Positions 19,601 through 29,384 of a stretch of DNA of 43,320 bases are shown here, piece after piece. Numbering within the stretch: position 1 is the first letter of the stretch; every line of letters starts with the position of its first letter. The notes below the pieces were generated by a model that was given only the letters and a program-made list of their open reading frames with translations, made no database searches and was not told the DNA's origin. The stretch is from Prorocentrum cordatum (Eukaryota; Sar; Dinophyceae; Prorocentrales; Prorocentraceae), in assembly GCA_963575745.1 (NCBI GenBank), contig CAUYUJ010000946.1, forward strand, positions 1 through 43,320, given 5' to 3'. The position numbers and the translations under genes are program-made.

Positions 19601-20460
19601 GCACCCTCCTCCAGGCAGGGACCCGCTCCTTATCCAGGAGCTGTGCAAAGCAGCTGTTGCGCGGGTCCCACTTGGGAACCTTCTGCTGGCTGGCCCGCTT
19701 GGCCAATCACCGGCAGGAAGCCGAAACATCCCTTGGGGCCCAGCTGCGCACCGTTCCCACTTGGGAAACCTTCTGCTGGCTGGTCCGCTTGGCTAGCCAC
19801 CGGCAGGAAGCGAAACACCTCTGGGGGCCCACCTGGAGCAACCTCGGGTGTGCCCTGCTGGGAGAATGGCGACGAGGAGCGCCGGCGACCTGGTGGGTAT
19901 GCCTTATCCAGGCAAGGACCCGCTCCTTATCCAGGAGCTGTGCAGAGCAGCCTGCCGCACGGCTGTTGCTCCATTCCCACCTGGGAAGCTTCTACCGGCT
20001 GGTGCGCTTGGCCAGCCGCCGGCACGAACCGAAACGCTACTGGGGGCTCACTTGGAGCACCCACGGGCGTGCCCGGCTGGGAGAATCGCGACGAGGAGCG
20101 CCGGCGACTTGGTGGGTATGCCTTATCCAGGCAGGGACCCGCTCCTTATCCAGGACCTTTGCAGAGCAGCCTGCCGCGCGGCTGATGAACCATTCCCACT
20201 TGGGAACCTTCTGCCGGCTGGTGCGCTTGGCCAGCCACCGGCAGGAACGGAAAGGCCACTTGGGGCCCACTTGGAGCACCCTCGGGCTTGCCCTGTTGGG
20301 AGAATGGCGACGAGGAGCGCCGGCGACCCGTGGGTATGCCTTATCCAGGCAGGGACCCGCTCCTTATCCAGGAGCTGTGCAGAGCAGCCTGCCGCACGGC
20401 TGTTGCACCGTTCCCACATGGGAACCTTCTGCCGGCTGGTACGCTTGGCCAGCCACTGGC
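19600..20460 (+). repeat. ~220-bp tandem repeat, copy 1
   Basis: GACCCGCTCCTTATCCAGGA occurs at about 19620, 19917, 20136 and 20354. Each unit continues with GAGCAGCCTGCCGC, a TTCCCAC(T/C)TGGGAA palindrome, CCGGCAGGAA and GAATGGCGACGAGGAGCGCC. The first interval is longer because an extra sub-block is repeated. Confidence 0.85.
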
Positions 20461-20750
20461 AGGAAGAAGGGATCATCGGCATTGCCCCAGAAGAGGTTGC
20501 CTCACCCGAGCCGCGCCCAGGGGTCTTCAGCATTGCCCAAGTAAGGTTGCCTCGCCCTTGGCAAAGGAGGGGATCACTGGCATTGCCCAAGTAAGGTTGC
20601 CTCACCCACACCTTGCCACCAAAACGTGGAACGAGAGAGCGCGGGCAGTGGCAACGAGGAGCGCCGGCGAACAGACACAGAGAACTGGCAGCAGCACACA
20701 GGCGAGCGACGAGAACGTGAAGAGCTGTCCTGGCCAAAAGTTGCGCCGCT

Positions 20751-21264
20751 TGCGGCGCCGCCAGCCCTCCCATCCTGTGGGCAGCGCGGCGCCGCGCGCT
20801 CCATGACGGAAAGCCTTCCCGTCCTGCGGGGGCTCTTCCTGTCACAGCGCTGCCTCCCGTCCTGCGGGAAGCTCGGCCTCGCTGCGGAGTGCCTCTCCCG
20901 TCCTGCGGGACATTCTCTCTGCTGCGGGGCGTCGCCCCGCTGCTGCGACGTGCTGAACACGGATCGGAGCATCTGCAGCGAGGAGCGCTCTCCACCGCAC
21001 ATCCCAGCCACCAACCAGCCAGCCAGCGAAGAGGAGGAAGACGGAGGCGAGCGGGAGGTGAGGCCGCTCGGGCGCGTGAGCCGCAGCCCCCTATTGGAGG
21101 CACCCAGGCAGAGAGCTGCGCCTGCAACTCAAAGCGCCCGACGTCGCATTCTTTGAGGGCTGCCAAAAGGCCAAGAGGCCAGGAAGCGAAAAGGCACCCA
21201 TTTGGCACCGGTCACCTTGGGAGATTTTCCTGCCCCCAAAACCGCTGCGCGATTTCGGGGCTAT
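20751..21264 (+). repeat. 514-bp M2 tail with 3' stem-loop
   Basis: Same length and nearly the same sequence as 15249-15762 and 33791-34304. Four CCGTCCTGCGGG-type motifs lie in its first half. It ends with the stem-loop (21234-21260) and CTAT, directly next to the start region of the YR gene of C. Confidence 0.85.
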
Positions 21265-21472
21265 GGAAATCAGAGGCATGCGCTGCGCCCTCCTGGAGCA
21301 ACCTCCGCTCTAATCCCTCCAAATCGCCAGAATGACCGGAAGCCGCCGCTGCTCTGCGCAACAGAGGTGATAGCCATGTGTCTGCACGTGGACGCACACG
21401 TCTGTCTCCTACCGAGGTTCCTTGGGCAGCAGCCCGGCTGGCATCGATGAAAGAAAGCAGACCGCTGCTCAT
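21265..21472 (-). pseudogene. Tyrosine recombinase of element C, N-terminal piece
   Basis: The ATG at 21472 begins MSSGLLSFIDASRAAA, aligning with the starts of the YR genes of B and E. LLRRAAAASGH and HASDF align with LLRRAASISGL and DHSDF of B. The piece stops at the GAAATC border of the M2 insertion; the rest of YR is at 15093-13802. Confidence 0.75.
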
Positions 21473-21727
21473 GTAAAAGCTAAGCCAAACCGGCTTCGAG
21501 CCAGACGCTACGGAAATCGTCACTGCACAATCTGCCGAGCAGCAGTCAATCATATTCTCTGCAGCATCACCACACCACGTGATCCTTGAACAGCGCCGGC
21601 CCTGACAATTCGAAAGTGAAGCCGGCTCGCGGGAAGCTGCAAAGAAGGACGCCTGCAATCGATTGCAGGCCACAAACGATGGATGAGATGATGACAGCCG
21701 ATGCATTTCTCGATTGCACGGCCTTGT
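21473..21727 (-). other. Spacer between pol and YR in element C
   Basis: About 255 bp without conserved coding sequence, corresponding to 8292-8628 of B. It includes a GCAATCGATTGC palindrome at about 21656-21667, also present in D. Confidence 0.5.
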
Positions 21728-23845
21728 TCAGTGGGTGTGCCACGGCAATCGGGCTGGCCAGTCCCATCGCATTTGCCGGAAACCTCGCTTAGCGAAGTCG
21801 GCACGAGATGCCTCAAAAGATTCATCTCTCGTGGGGCCGTCCGCCAAATTTAATTTTGACGGTACGCGCACTGCGTGCAGCAGGACGCCTGCAGCGGCTA
21901 CAGTGAACCAAAAGTCATTGACAATCTCGTTGTAATCCTGTTGCCGGCTCGCGCCCCGGACAAGGGTATGGAGCGCGACGTTGCTGTCAATGAACAAAAT
22001 GGTCTCGCAATCCTTGAGCCCATGCTCAAGGAGGAACTGCAAACTACACACGGCCGCCACCAATTCCCACAGAGAAATCTGCGTACGGCGCGGTCGGGCC
22101 CATCGTTTTGCAACTGTGGGCACTGCGGCAGCAGACCAAACGCGCATAGCCGGATGAGAAAGCACAAACGCAATCTTCCCATCGCCAGCGGCGTCGGTGT
22201 AAACGAAACACCGCTGCACCTCATGTGGATGCAGCTGGACCACGCGCGTTGGGCAGGATCCCAGAAAACGCCGCCACCACAGGAGTGCATTCCGGACGCG
22301 CCTCGGAATCCTCGCATTCCTGCTGTTTGCTTGCCAATGCAAAGCAGCTAGATAAGCTCTGGCCCCACGGCCGAATACTACCGAGCCGCCCCAGCTGAGC
22401 CGACCTGCCAAACGCTTGGCTTCAGCTGGCCGAAGGGAATTGGCTTCTAAGGCGCCATCTATACAACTGATCCACTTCTCGAGCTTCTCACGACCGATCC
22501 AAAATGCAATTGCGCCTGGCCAAGCGCGGGCGCAGACTCCCAGCACAGTGGCGCTCGATGCATCGTCGACCGATTTCTTTTGATCCAAGTCCCAGCCTAG
22601 AAGCTTGATCACCTGGCGACTGCAATTCGCAGCGCCCTTCGGCCCTGCAAATTCATACGAATGCTCTTCTTTGCGATCGGCCGAGAACAGATCATCGACA
22701 AAGCGGGGCGTGGCAATTAAAAACTCCTGCGCTAAGAACGCCTGGACAAAACTGCCAAAACGATGCCAAGAATGCACCGAGCTTAAAGCCCCGAAAGGAC
22801 ACGCGAGCAACTGCAGTCCTGAGTTCTCAGCTGCTGCCGCTGCCCACGAGACCACTGCAAAACGCAAGTGGTCCGTGCGAAGAGGTAAACTCTTAAACGC
22901 GCTCTTGAAATCTTCCTTTCGGAAGCGAATCTCAGCGTGCTCGCCGCACCCTGCGATTAAAGCAGACGCTAGACTCACCAGCGAATCTAGATTGTCGACT
23001 GGGAGAGCCTCCCCGACGGACGTAGCTGCATTCACATCGAAATCGCTAAAATCATCCACGAGACGCACCTTCGGGATCAAATTGCCCTCTGCGCCCTCGC
23101 GGAAACCTTCAAACACAGGAAACCGAGCCGTTATAATGGAAGCCGCCGGCGACAGTGTTGTCCACCAAGCCTTCCGCGTCTCGACTTCCTCATCGCATTT
23201 GGCATTGAAAGCGTGCGAAATCGTAGGCTCAGCGATCTCGGACCGGCGAATCCGCTCCAGTGTTGAATTATTGCCGGAGCGGGCTCTTTCCAGCAGCACT
23301 TGTGCGCTTATGCAGTCTGGCTTATAATCCACTGCAGGCGAAGTGCCACTGCGCGGAAGCTGGCCTAGCAGCGGGAATCCGTGCTTTAAATCCTCAGCCA
23401 GCGCTGCGTCGGGCCACTCCATGGCAGACGCAATTTCAGCGAGCAAGCGGATATTCTTCTCTGGACCCAATACCTCGCGCACATGGTACGGCAGGGTTGC
23501 GCGTTCCTGTGCCCAGGCGTGGCCCGTCACACGTTTCCGCTCGCGCCAAAATTCCAGCTTCTCTGCCCGAAACGCACACAATTCAGCAGCGCTCATTGCC
23601 GTGGAGCGCTCCACTGCGTGCGCCAGAAGCGGCGGCAGAGGTACAAAGCCAGAGACGCGAGGCAAAGAGTGGGCCCACTCGAGATGGGTCCAGGGAGTCA
23701 TCGCCCCCACGCGGGGCGCATCGAACAACAATGCGTCCACCGCGTCCTTAAAAGTGGCAAAAGGCAAAACTGCAGAAGCGGAGCGCTCCCTACTGCTTGA
23801 ACGGGTACCCCAGTCCGAGTCACTATCCGGACCACCATCGCCGTC
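21728..23845 (-). CDS. RT-RNase H polyprotein of element C (intact)
   Basis: The frame is open from the codon after the gag TGA (23845) to a stop at 21728: 705 residues if read through, about 657 if started at the conserved Met in AMTPWTHLEW. RT blocks are VDDFSD, KEDFKSAFKSLPL, CPFGALSSVHSWHR and FVDDLFSAD. RNase H has YTDAAGDG, ISLWELVAA, FIDSN and NLADGPTR, so the acidic residues of both active sites are present. There is no protease, integrase or methyltransferase. It is the best preserved pol in the window. An acidic and Ser-rich linker (DGDGGPDSDSD) follows the TGA. Confidence 0.9.
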   Translation of the reverse strand, partial: DGDGGPDSDSDWGTRSSSRERSASAVLPFATFKDAVDALLFDAPRVGAMTPWTHLEWAHSLPRVSGFVPLPPLLAHAVERSTAMSAAELCAFRAEKLEFWRERKRVTGHAWAQERATLPYHVREVLGPEKNIRLLAEIASAMEWPDAALAEDLKHGFPLLGQLPRSGTSPAVDYKPDCISAQVLLERARSGNNSTLERIRRSEIAEPTISHAFNAKCDEEVETRKAWWTTLSPAASIITARFPVFEGFREGAEGNLIPKVRLVDDFSDFDVNAATSVGEALPVDNLDSLVSLASALIAGCGEHAEIRFRKEDFKSAFKSLPLRTDHLRFAVVSWAAAAAENSGLQLLACPFGALSSVHSWHRFGSFVQAFLAQEFLIATPRFVDDLFSADRKEEHSYEFAGPKGAANCSRQVIKLLGWDLDQKKSVDDASSATVLGVCARAWPGAIAFWIGREKLEKWISCIDGALEANSLRPAEAKRLAGRLSWGGSVVFGRGARAYLAALHWQANSRNARIPRRVRNALLWWRRFLGSCPTRVVQLHPHEVQRCFVYTDAAGDGKIAFVLSHPAMRVWSAAAVPTVAKRWARPRRTQISLWELVAAVCSLQFLLEHGLKDCETILFIDSNVALHTLVRGASRQQDYNEIVNDFWFTVAAAGVLLHAVRVPSKLNLADGPTRDESFEASRADFAKRGFRQMRWDWPARLPWHTH

Positions 23846-23848
23846 TCA
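23846..23848 (-). promoter_or_regulatory. In-frame TGA between gag and pol, element C
   Basis: CGC TGA GAC on the minus strand. There is no ATG for about 48 codons after it, yet the frame is open and the protein aligns with B from about 25 codons after the TGA. This is consistent with readthrough. Confidence 0.5.
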
Positions 23849-25181
23849 GCGGCGATCCTTCCAGCCACTCCAGTCGGAGCTCTTGCCGGACCAGGTGCCG
23901 GAGCGGTTATCGCCCTTGCCGTCCTTGCCCTTGCCACCGCCCTTGCCGGCAGCAGCCGGGGTCCTGGAGCGCTGGCGGCTGGGAGACCTGACAAGGCGCT
24001 TGTCCGCTGCAGCACCCTTCGGCCACGCCTTCCCGCTCTGACTCTGCGGTCTGGCGGCTGCGGGCGCGGACGCAGCAGAGCTGGAGCCACGGCCACTTCC
24101 CTTCTTGCTGGCGCGGGCGAGGGCATCGCCTGCCTTGTCCCTGGCCTCACGGACCATGTCCCGGTCCAAGTTCGTGAAATACCACTTGGCTGTGGTGTTC
24201 TCGCCGTTCTCAAAGGCACGAGCCATCTCCTTCCGCACCAGCAGATCATATTGATATGCCGTGTTGACGCCGCCGGATTCCTCGGCCACCTTGGTGACGA
24301 GGAAGATGTACGCCAGCAGCTCAGTGGGCGTGCAGACCTCGGTGAAGCAGAGCTTCATGCCCCACGAATACAAATGACCAATGAAGGTCGCGAATCCGTG
24401 GAACGTTGTCTTCTCCTCTGCGGCTCTGGCCTTGCGGACCTCGAAACTCGCCTTGAGGCGGTCCTCCCAAGAGCCCTCTGTGGGCATCGCCTCGATGACA
24501 GGGCTCCGAGACCAGGCGGGACGGTGGAGGAGCTGGAGATCATCTCCATCCGTACTTCCCACGAAGGGGCGCCCGTTCTCGGCAGCCACCTTGCCGGCAG
24601 CTTCCCATTTGATCAACAGATCTTCATTGGGAAGGGCGTCCTTGGGAAAGAACGAGGCCGATTTCCTGAGCGCGCGTGGCGCGATCGTAGGAGAGACTCT
24701 TCTTGCCAGGCGTTTTCGCCTCGCCCTGGCTCTTCACGAACTCGTTCATGGCCTTGGTGAGGCCCTCGGCGGCGCTCGAGGCAGTGCTGCCCGTAGCCTC
24801 CTGGGAAGGTTTAGTCTCTTTGCAGCACTTGTCGTGGACACGGAGGGCGTACACGAGCATTGCTGGTGTTACTTTCACGGCCTGCCAGCCCGAATGATTA
24901 CCCTCTCCAGTGAAGGGCGTATCATTCACCTTGATGCTCGATTTCAGCAGATCACGGATGACTTCGTCCGCGAAGTCACTGGGGTGGACGCTGCTCACGG
25001 CTTCGCTCATCATGCGGGCCACAGCCGTATACCAGCGCAGATCGTGTCTGGCCTTGGGCTCTGCTTCCAAGCTGAGAACGAACTGAACCCATGCCTCGCG
25101 TTGCTCTGCCGAAGCGCTGTTGAAAGCACTCCCGGGCATTCCGTCGAGATCAGCCTGGATTTCCTCACGAGAGAAAGACAT
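23846..25181 (-). pseudogene. Gag-like protein of element C (one frameshift)
   Basis: The ATG at 25181 begins MSFSREEIQADLDGMPG, and the product would be about 445 residues. A 2-bp loss near 24652, compared with D (GAACTCGAGG in D, GAACGAGG here), breaks the frame. The second half carries KWEAAGKVAAE, the central GFATFIGHLYSWG segment, and a tail rich in Lys, Gly, Ser and Arg (SPSRQRSRTP). It ends in CGC TGA (23848-23846) in frame with pol. The distant but collinear match to B gag supports one protein family. No zinc knuckle is seen. Confidence 0.8.
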
Positions 25182-25574
25182 GCTGACACGTGGTAGACAA
25201 AACAGCTGTTCAGAGTTGGCTGATTGCCGAAGCAGCACGCAGAAGTGCACCACGAGAGTACCCTCAGCCGGCGGCTACGGACATTGGCGAGAGAAACAAT
25301 AGTACCCTGGGAGCATGGCACTCAGAGCGGTCTCCCGCTCTCCCTGCACACATCGATTTCACGGGCATCTTCACAGACAAGCTCGCTACAACTTCGGAAA
25401 GCGATGCCACTGAGCCCTCCAGAAGCTCGACCCAGGCCGCGCGCCCCTCGTCAGAGGCAACCCCAGGCGGCGACAAAAGATGGAGCGCCGCTTTTTCACG
25501 GCGATGATGGCAGATGCACGGGGGCTTGCGCACATCCCGTACTAAATAAACACGCGGCCGCCGCGCCGGAGCGC
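25182..25574 (-). other. 5' leader of element C
   Basis: About 390 bp upstream of gag, matched by 38318-38704 in D. No gene and no A-type repeat like that of B were found. The border to the 98-bp satellite is near 25575. Confidence 0.5.
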
Positions 25575-26700
25575 TGAGTCGCGCTCAATTTGCGAATCTG
25601 GGCGCGCCCCTGGCATCAGAACGCAGAAAAAGGTGCTCAGAATGCAATTCTGGGCGCGCAGACGCCCAGGAGCGCTAATTTGCGCTCAGATCGCGAATCT
25701 GGGTGCGCCTGGCACCAAATTGCAGAAAACGAGCACAGAATGCAATTCTGGGCATGCGGACGCCCAGAGGCGCTCAGATTGCGAATCTGGGTGCGCCGGG
25801 GCACCAGAACGCAGAGGGGAGCACAGAAAGCAATTCTGGGCGTGCGGACGCCCAGGAGCGCGAAGTTGCGCTCAGATTGCGAACCTGGCTGCGCCTGGGG
25901 AGCAGAACGCAGAGAGGCGCACAGAATGCAATTCTGGGCGCGTGAACGCACAGGAGCGCCAAGTCGCGCTCAGATTGCGAATCTGGGTGCCCCTGGGCAC
26001 CAGAACGCAGAAAGGAGCACAGAAAGCAATTCTGGGCGCGCGGACGCCCAGGAGCGCGAAGTTGCGCTCAGATTGCGAACCTGGCTGCGCCTGGGGACCA
26101 GAACGCAGAGAGGCGCACATAATGCAATACTGGGGCGCGTGACCGCCCAAGAGCGCTAAGTCGCGCTCAGATTGCGAATCTGGGTGCGCCTGGGCACCAG
26201 AACGCAGAAGGGAGCACAGAATGCAATTCTGGGCGTGTGGACGCTCAGAACCACTCAAGTTGGAATTGAACGCAGATAGGAGGCGCTCAGAATGCGATTC
26301 TGGGGCGTTCCGACGCCCAGGAGCGCAAATTCACGCTCAGATTGCGAATCTGGGTGCGCCTGGGCACCAGAACGCGAAAATGAGTTCAGAATGCAATTCA
26401 GGGCGCGCGGACACCATTCGCACCTGGATGCCCACAGATCGGGAATCCTGGCACACCTAGGCACCAGGACGCAGAACGGAGATCAGTAAGCAATTCTGGG
26501 CGCGGGACGCCCAGGAGCGCTGAGTCGCGCTCAGATTGCGAATCCGGGTGCGACGTGGCAACAAAACGGAGAAAGGAACACATAATGCAATTGTGGGCGC
26601 GCGGACGCCCAGGAGCGCTAAGTCGCGCTTAGATTGCGAACCTGGGTGCGCCTGGGCACCGAAACGCAGAAAGGAAGCACAGAATTGCAATATGGGCCAG
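25575..26700 (+). repeat. ~98-bp satellite array, copy 1
   Basis: About 11 units that each contain GCGCTCAGATTGCGAATCTG, GGGCACCAGAACGCAGA, GCACAGAATGCAATTCTGGG and CGGACGCCCAGGAGCG. Inverted half-motifs (CAGATT..AATCTG and CAGAATGCAATTCTG) make each unit rich in short palindromes. A second copy lies at 38705-39770. Confidence 0.9.
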
Positions 26701-26849
26701 CGGACGCCACGAGTGCACAGTCGCGCACAGCCGGCGCACACTGGGAATGGCAGGCGGCGCGGACTGAGAGAGAACGGCCCTCACGGCTGCAAACACGCAC
26801 CACGTTCCACCACAGGCGGCGAGGGCCAGCAAGAGAGTGACTCTCACGG
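26701..26849 (+). other. Junction between 98-bp and 42-bp satellites
   Basis: A GC-rich stretch shared with 39767-39915; no gene is visible. Confidence 0.45.
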
Positions 26850-27190
26850 CGTGGTGCGGGAACGGCGCTCAGCGGCACCAGAAATGCAATCAGCAGTGCG
26901 AGCATGCCGCTCAGCAGCACCAAAATGCAGCCAGCGGTGCGAGTATGGCGCCCAGGACCCAGAATGCACTCAGCGGTGCGGGTATGGCGCTCAGCGGCAC
27001 CAGAAATGCACTCAGCGGTGCGGGTATGGCGCTCAGCGGCACCAAAATGCACTCAGCGGTGCCGGAACGGCGCTCAGCGGCACCAGAAATGCACTCAGCA
27101 GTGCGAGCATGCCGCACAGCAGCACCAAACTGCACCCAGCGGTGCGAGTATGGCGCCCAGGACCCAGAATGCACTCAGCGGTGCGGCACA
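26850..27190 (+). repeat. 42-bp satellite array, copy 1
   Basis: About eight units of 42 bp built from GGCGCTCAGCGGCACCAGAA and ATGCACTCAGCGGTGCG. The matching array at 39910-40425 has several more units, so copy number changed after the duplication. Confidence 0.85.
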
Positions 27191-27824
27191 GGCAGCCGAA
27201 ACTGCAGCACTCGGCGGTGGAGGATGGCGCCCAGCGGCACCAGGAATAAACAATTACCTGCAGGTGCAATTGGCCTTCAACCTTGAACAGCGTAGCACCG
27301 GCGACGAAGGGCCCACGAGCAAGCCTTCAACCTTGAACAGCATAGCACCGAGCGCCGAGAGTCACCCACGAGCACCCACACCAGAAGAGAAACGAAAAAC
27401 ATTAAAAATAACAAAAAAAAAAAATAAAAAGAAAGAAGGAAGAAAAGAAAGGAAAAAAAAGGTAAGAAAAAAAAGAAAAAAGAAGACGAAATAAAGGCCT
27501 TCGACGCGCCTCACGTGCCCACGGGGAAAAGGATTAAAAAAAAAAAGAGAGCCGACACCCACTCACAGTTCCCGCCAGCTCCCGTGGAGCCGCCAAGCGT
27601 GTGAGGCAGGGATAGCTGCCCAGGAGCACGACGCAAGGCAGATACGCCTGCTCCCTCAGGAGAGCACCAGGCATGTGAGACAAGCCTGCCTGTCACTAGT
27701 TGGTCCAGTGCCACGAACGCAAACCCCAGAAGCCCCCAGAGGCCAAGAGGAGATGAGTGGATGATGACACGCTCCGTCGTCATATTTTCCTGCCCCCCAA
27801 ATCGCTTCGCGATTTGGGGGCTAA
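27187..27824 (+). repeat. M1 tail with two A-rich interruptions and 3' stem-loop
   Basis: Matches 13033-13535 and 40410-40941 except for two A-rich inserts (27384-27497 and 27523-27548). It ends with the perfect stem-loop at 27794-27820 and CTAA. No gene is present. Confidence 0.8.
27384..27548 (+). other. A-rich islands inside M1
   Basis: Runs of A with scattered G, T and C in otherwise GC-rich DNA. The corresponding positions in the other two M1 copies have no insert. They could be real insertions or consensus errors. Confidence 0.6.
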
Positions 27825-28188
27825 TAAAACGGGAGGATGTCTCGGGCGGGAGCGTTGGTTTTGTCGGGACGTCGGCTGTCGGCGGCGAACAAGACACCAC
27901 TTTGAGTAAAAAAGGGAGGAAATCTCGAGCGGGAACGTTGTTGTTGCTGGGGGTCGGCGCCGATGAGAGAATCAAGGGCAGCAGCGTGGAATAAGGACTC
28001 CCCGCTGCAATGTCCCGGCGGAGAACCGCGGGCCACGCGGGGGCTCGTCGTCGGGCCCTCCGCCAGTTGCTCCTCCTTCTTCTCCTTGTCGTCCCCCGCC
28101 CCCAATCGACCCCCTTGAAACCCTGCGGGGGGCAGTCCCACGAGCGTGGCCGAAATGCAACTCCACTCGCCTGAACCCCCCCGGGAGA
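27825..28188 (+). repeat. Dispersed repeat matching the right flank of element B
   Basis: It contains two copies of a GGGAGGAtgTCTCG - GCGGGA(G/A)CGTTG motif (about 27831 and 27916) and then the segment shared with 10880-11115. Related motifs sit at 31420-31535. No gene is supported. Confidence 0.65.
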
Positions 28189-28299
28189 GAGGATTCTCCT
28201 AACCCTCGCCTTCGCCCCGTGCGTCGTCGCGCCAACAGTGGGCCAGACACACAGGGCGCGTCGGTTCGGGCAGACAGAGCCACTGCTGTAGCTCGCCCC
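28189..28299 (+). repeat. Left arm of a ~110-bp inverted repeat
   Basis: Its reverse complement is at 29222-29330, differing at only a few positions. The arms face each other across 922 bp that contain the C-terminal half of a YR gene. Confidence 0.85.
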
Positions 28300-28744
28300 C
28301 GAGCTCTCTGTGGCCCGTCCCCCCCGACCGACACACGACGCACAAGGGAGGGAGGGCGGGTTTCACGTGCTGCAACGCAGCGCACGACGCCCGACAGGAC
28401 GTGAAGGGCCCGACAGGGCCAGAGCACGCTGCAAGCGTCTCCTCCTTGCGCCCGACAGGACGCAGCCAGCTCGCCTGGGCAATTCAGCCGCCGGTACTTG
28501 GTACCCCGCCCCGGACGCGGGCGGCCACGCGGCACGGCACGCCACGACTGCCGGCACGGCAGACAGCACGGCACACTGCACGGCAGACGACGCTCACAGC
28601 GCACGGCACTGATGAGCACGGCACCACAGGCACAGCACGGCGCAGACGGCACCGCGAGGATCAATCGCAGTTGTTCGAAGGTGTATATGTGCGCAGCAAA
28701 CGCGAGAACTGTGCGGCGTATGCATTTTGAAAAAATGCTCATCG
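28300..28744 (+). other. GC-rich spacer inside the inverted repeat
   Basis: Contains short GGCACGGCA/GCACGGCAC repeats around 28530-28640. Some YR-like reading may begin near 28670, but I cannot support a gene before 28745. Confidence 0.45.
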
Positions 28745-29026
28745 CAGCCCTTGGTTTTCCCTGGCGCCAGCTACGGCGCAGCTCTGGCAACGCTCAAGGT
28801 GGCAGCCATTGCTCTCGATTTCCCCAAAGCTGCTCTTTGGGGCGCGCACGCTTTTCGGCGAGGCTGGGCCGACGAAGCTTTAGCGCACGGCGGCGTCCCT
28901 GCCTTGTTCTTCAGCGGAGGCTGGAGAGGCGTGGCTGCGTTTGGATATGCTTCTGCGCAGGCTGTGGGGGCAGTGCAGGCGGCCGAATGGCTTGTGGAGT
29001 TCGCCGAATCTAGTGGCAGCGAGTGA
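28745..29026 (+). pseudogene. Tyrosine recombinase, C-terminal half (split locus)
   Basis: The reading ATLKVAAIALDF aligns with ACLKLAAQALGF of C. Box II is intact (GAHAFRRGWA), followed by FFSGGWRGVAAFGYAS with the nucleophile Tyr and the acidic tail FAESSGSE. It ends in TGA at 29026. The N-terminal half of what is probably the same gene lies on the opposite strand at 29385-30177. Confidence 0.8.
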
Positions 29027-29221
29027 AAAACATATCATCCGCTCTGCTCTGCTCTGCCCTGCCAGGCTGCCGCCAACCCCATCGTACAAGGCCCTTGCGG
29101 GCCGGCGTGTGGCCGAAGGGCGCGCCCTTTCCCCCTCTCGGCAAACTTTGGGGTCGTCTCCGAGGTTCCCGTCTCCACATGGGGGAGGGGCCAGAGAAGG
29201 GCCGACAGGAGCCTCGACATT
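29027..29221 (+). other. Spacer between the YR half and the right inverted-repeat arm
   Basis: About 195 bp GC-rich; no gene is visible. Confidence 0.4.
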
Positions 29222-29330
29222 GGGGCGAGCTACAGCAGTGGCTCTGTCTGCCCGAACCGACGCGCCCTGTGTCTGGCCCACTGTTGGCGCGACGACGCAC
29301 GGGGCGAAGGCGAGGGCTAGGAGAATCCTC
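29222..29330 (-). repeat. Right arm of the ~110-bp inverted repeat
   Basis: Reverse complement of 28189-28299. Includes GTTGGCGCGACGACGCACGG and the GGGGCGAGCTACAGCAG end. Confidence 0.85.
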
Positions 29331-29384
29331 ATGTACCATGGGCCCTTGTCGATTGGCAGGAGGATTTTAAAGGTCTTCGCCGCA

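Larger units (their letters stand above)
15770..21264 (+). mobile_element. M2 element, long copy carrying satellites, inserted in the YR gene of element C
   Basis: It starts with the same TCCTGCAGGCTGCCC block as the short M2 (15770-15851) and ends with the same 514-bp M2 tail and stem-loop at 21264. GAAAATC precedes it (15763-15769), and a one-base variant GGAAATC follows (21265-21271). Copy D has an intact GAAAATC at 34309-34315. The interior is a TGCGCG-rich tract, a 39-bp satellite and a ~220-bp repeat. The short and long copies may be sequential insertions or a tandem duplication. No conserved protein is visible. Confidence 0.55.
13802..25181 (-). mobile_element. Element C: gag-pol-YR retrotransposon with a 6.2 kb insertion in YR
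   Basis: Reading leftward: gag (25181-23846), TGA, pol (23845-21728), YR start (21472-21265), insertion (21264-15094), rest of YR (15093-13802). The two YR pieces join in sense at an Asp-Phe-Leu-Gly stretch that B also has (SDFLGIS). C belongs to a different subfamily from B: the proteins align throughout but are clearly diverged. Its terminal split repeats were not identified. The 3' end is cut by M1 sequence and the 5' leader is 25182-25570. Confidence 0.8.

Noticed and set aside
18155-19729. 524-codon open frame on the minus strand over the 39-bp satellite
   Set aside because: The protein is a 13-residue satellite repeat; frames on the plus strand are equally long, so openness reflects the unit and not a gene.
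15094-21264. M2 as a Helitron
   Set aside because: The TC start and the hairpin followed by CTAT are suggestive, but the GAAAATC borders look like a target duplication, insertion is not between A and T, and no RepHel protein is visible.
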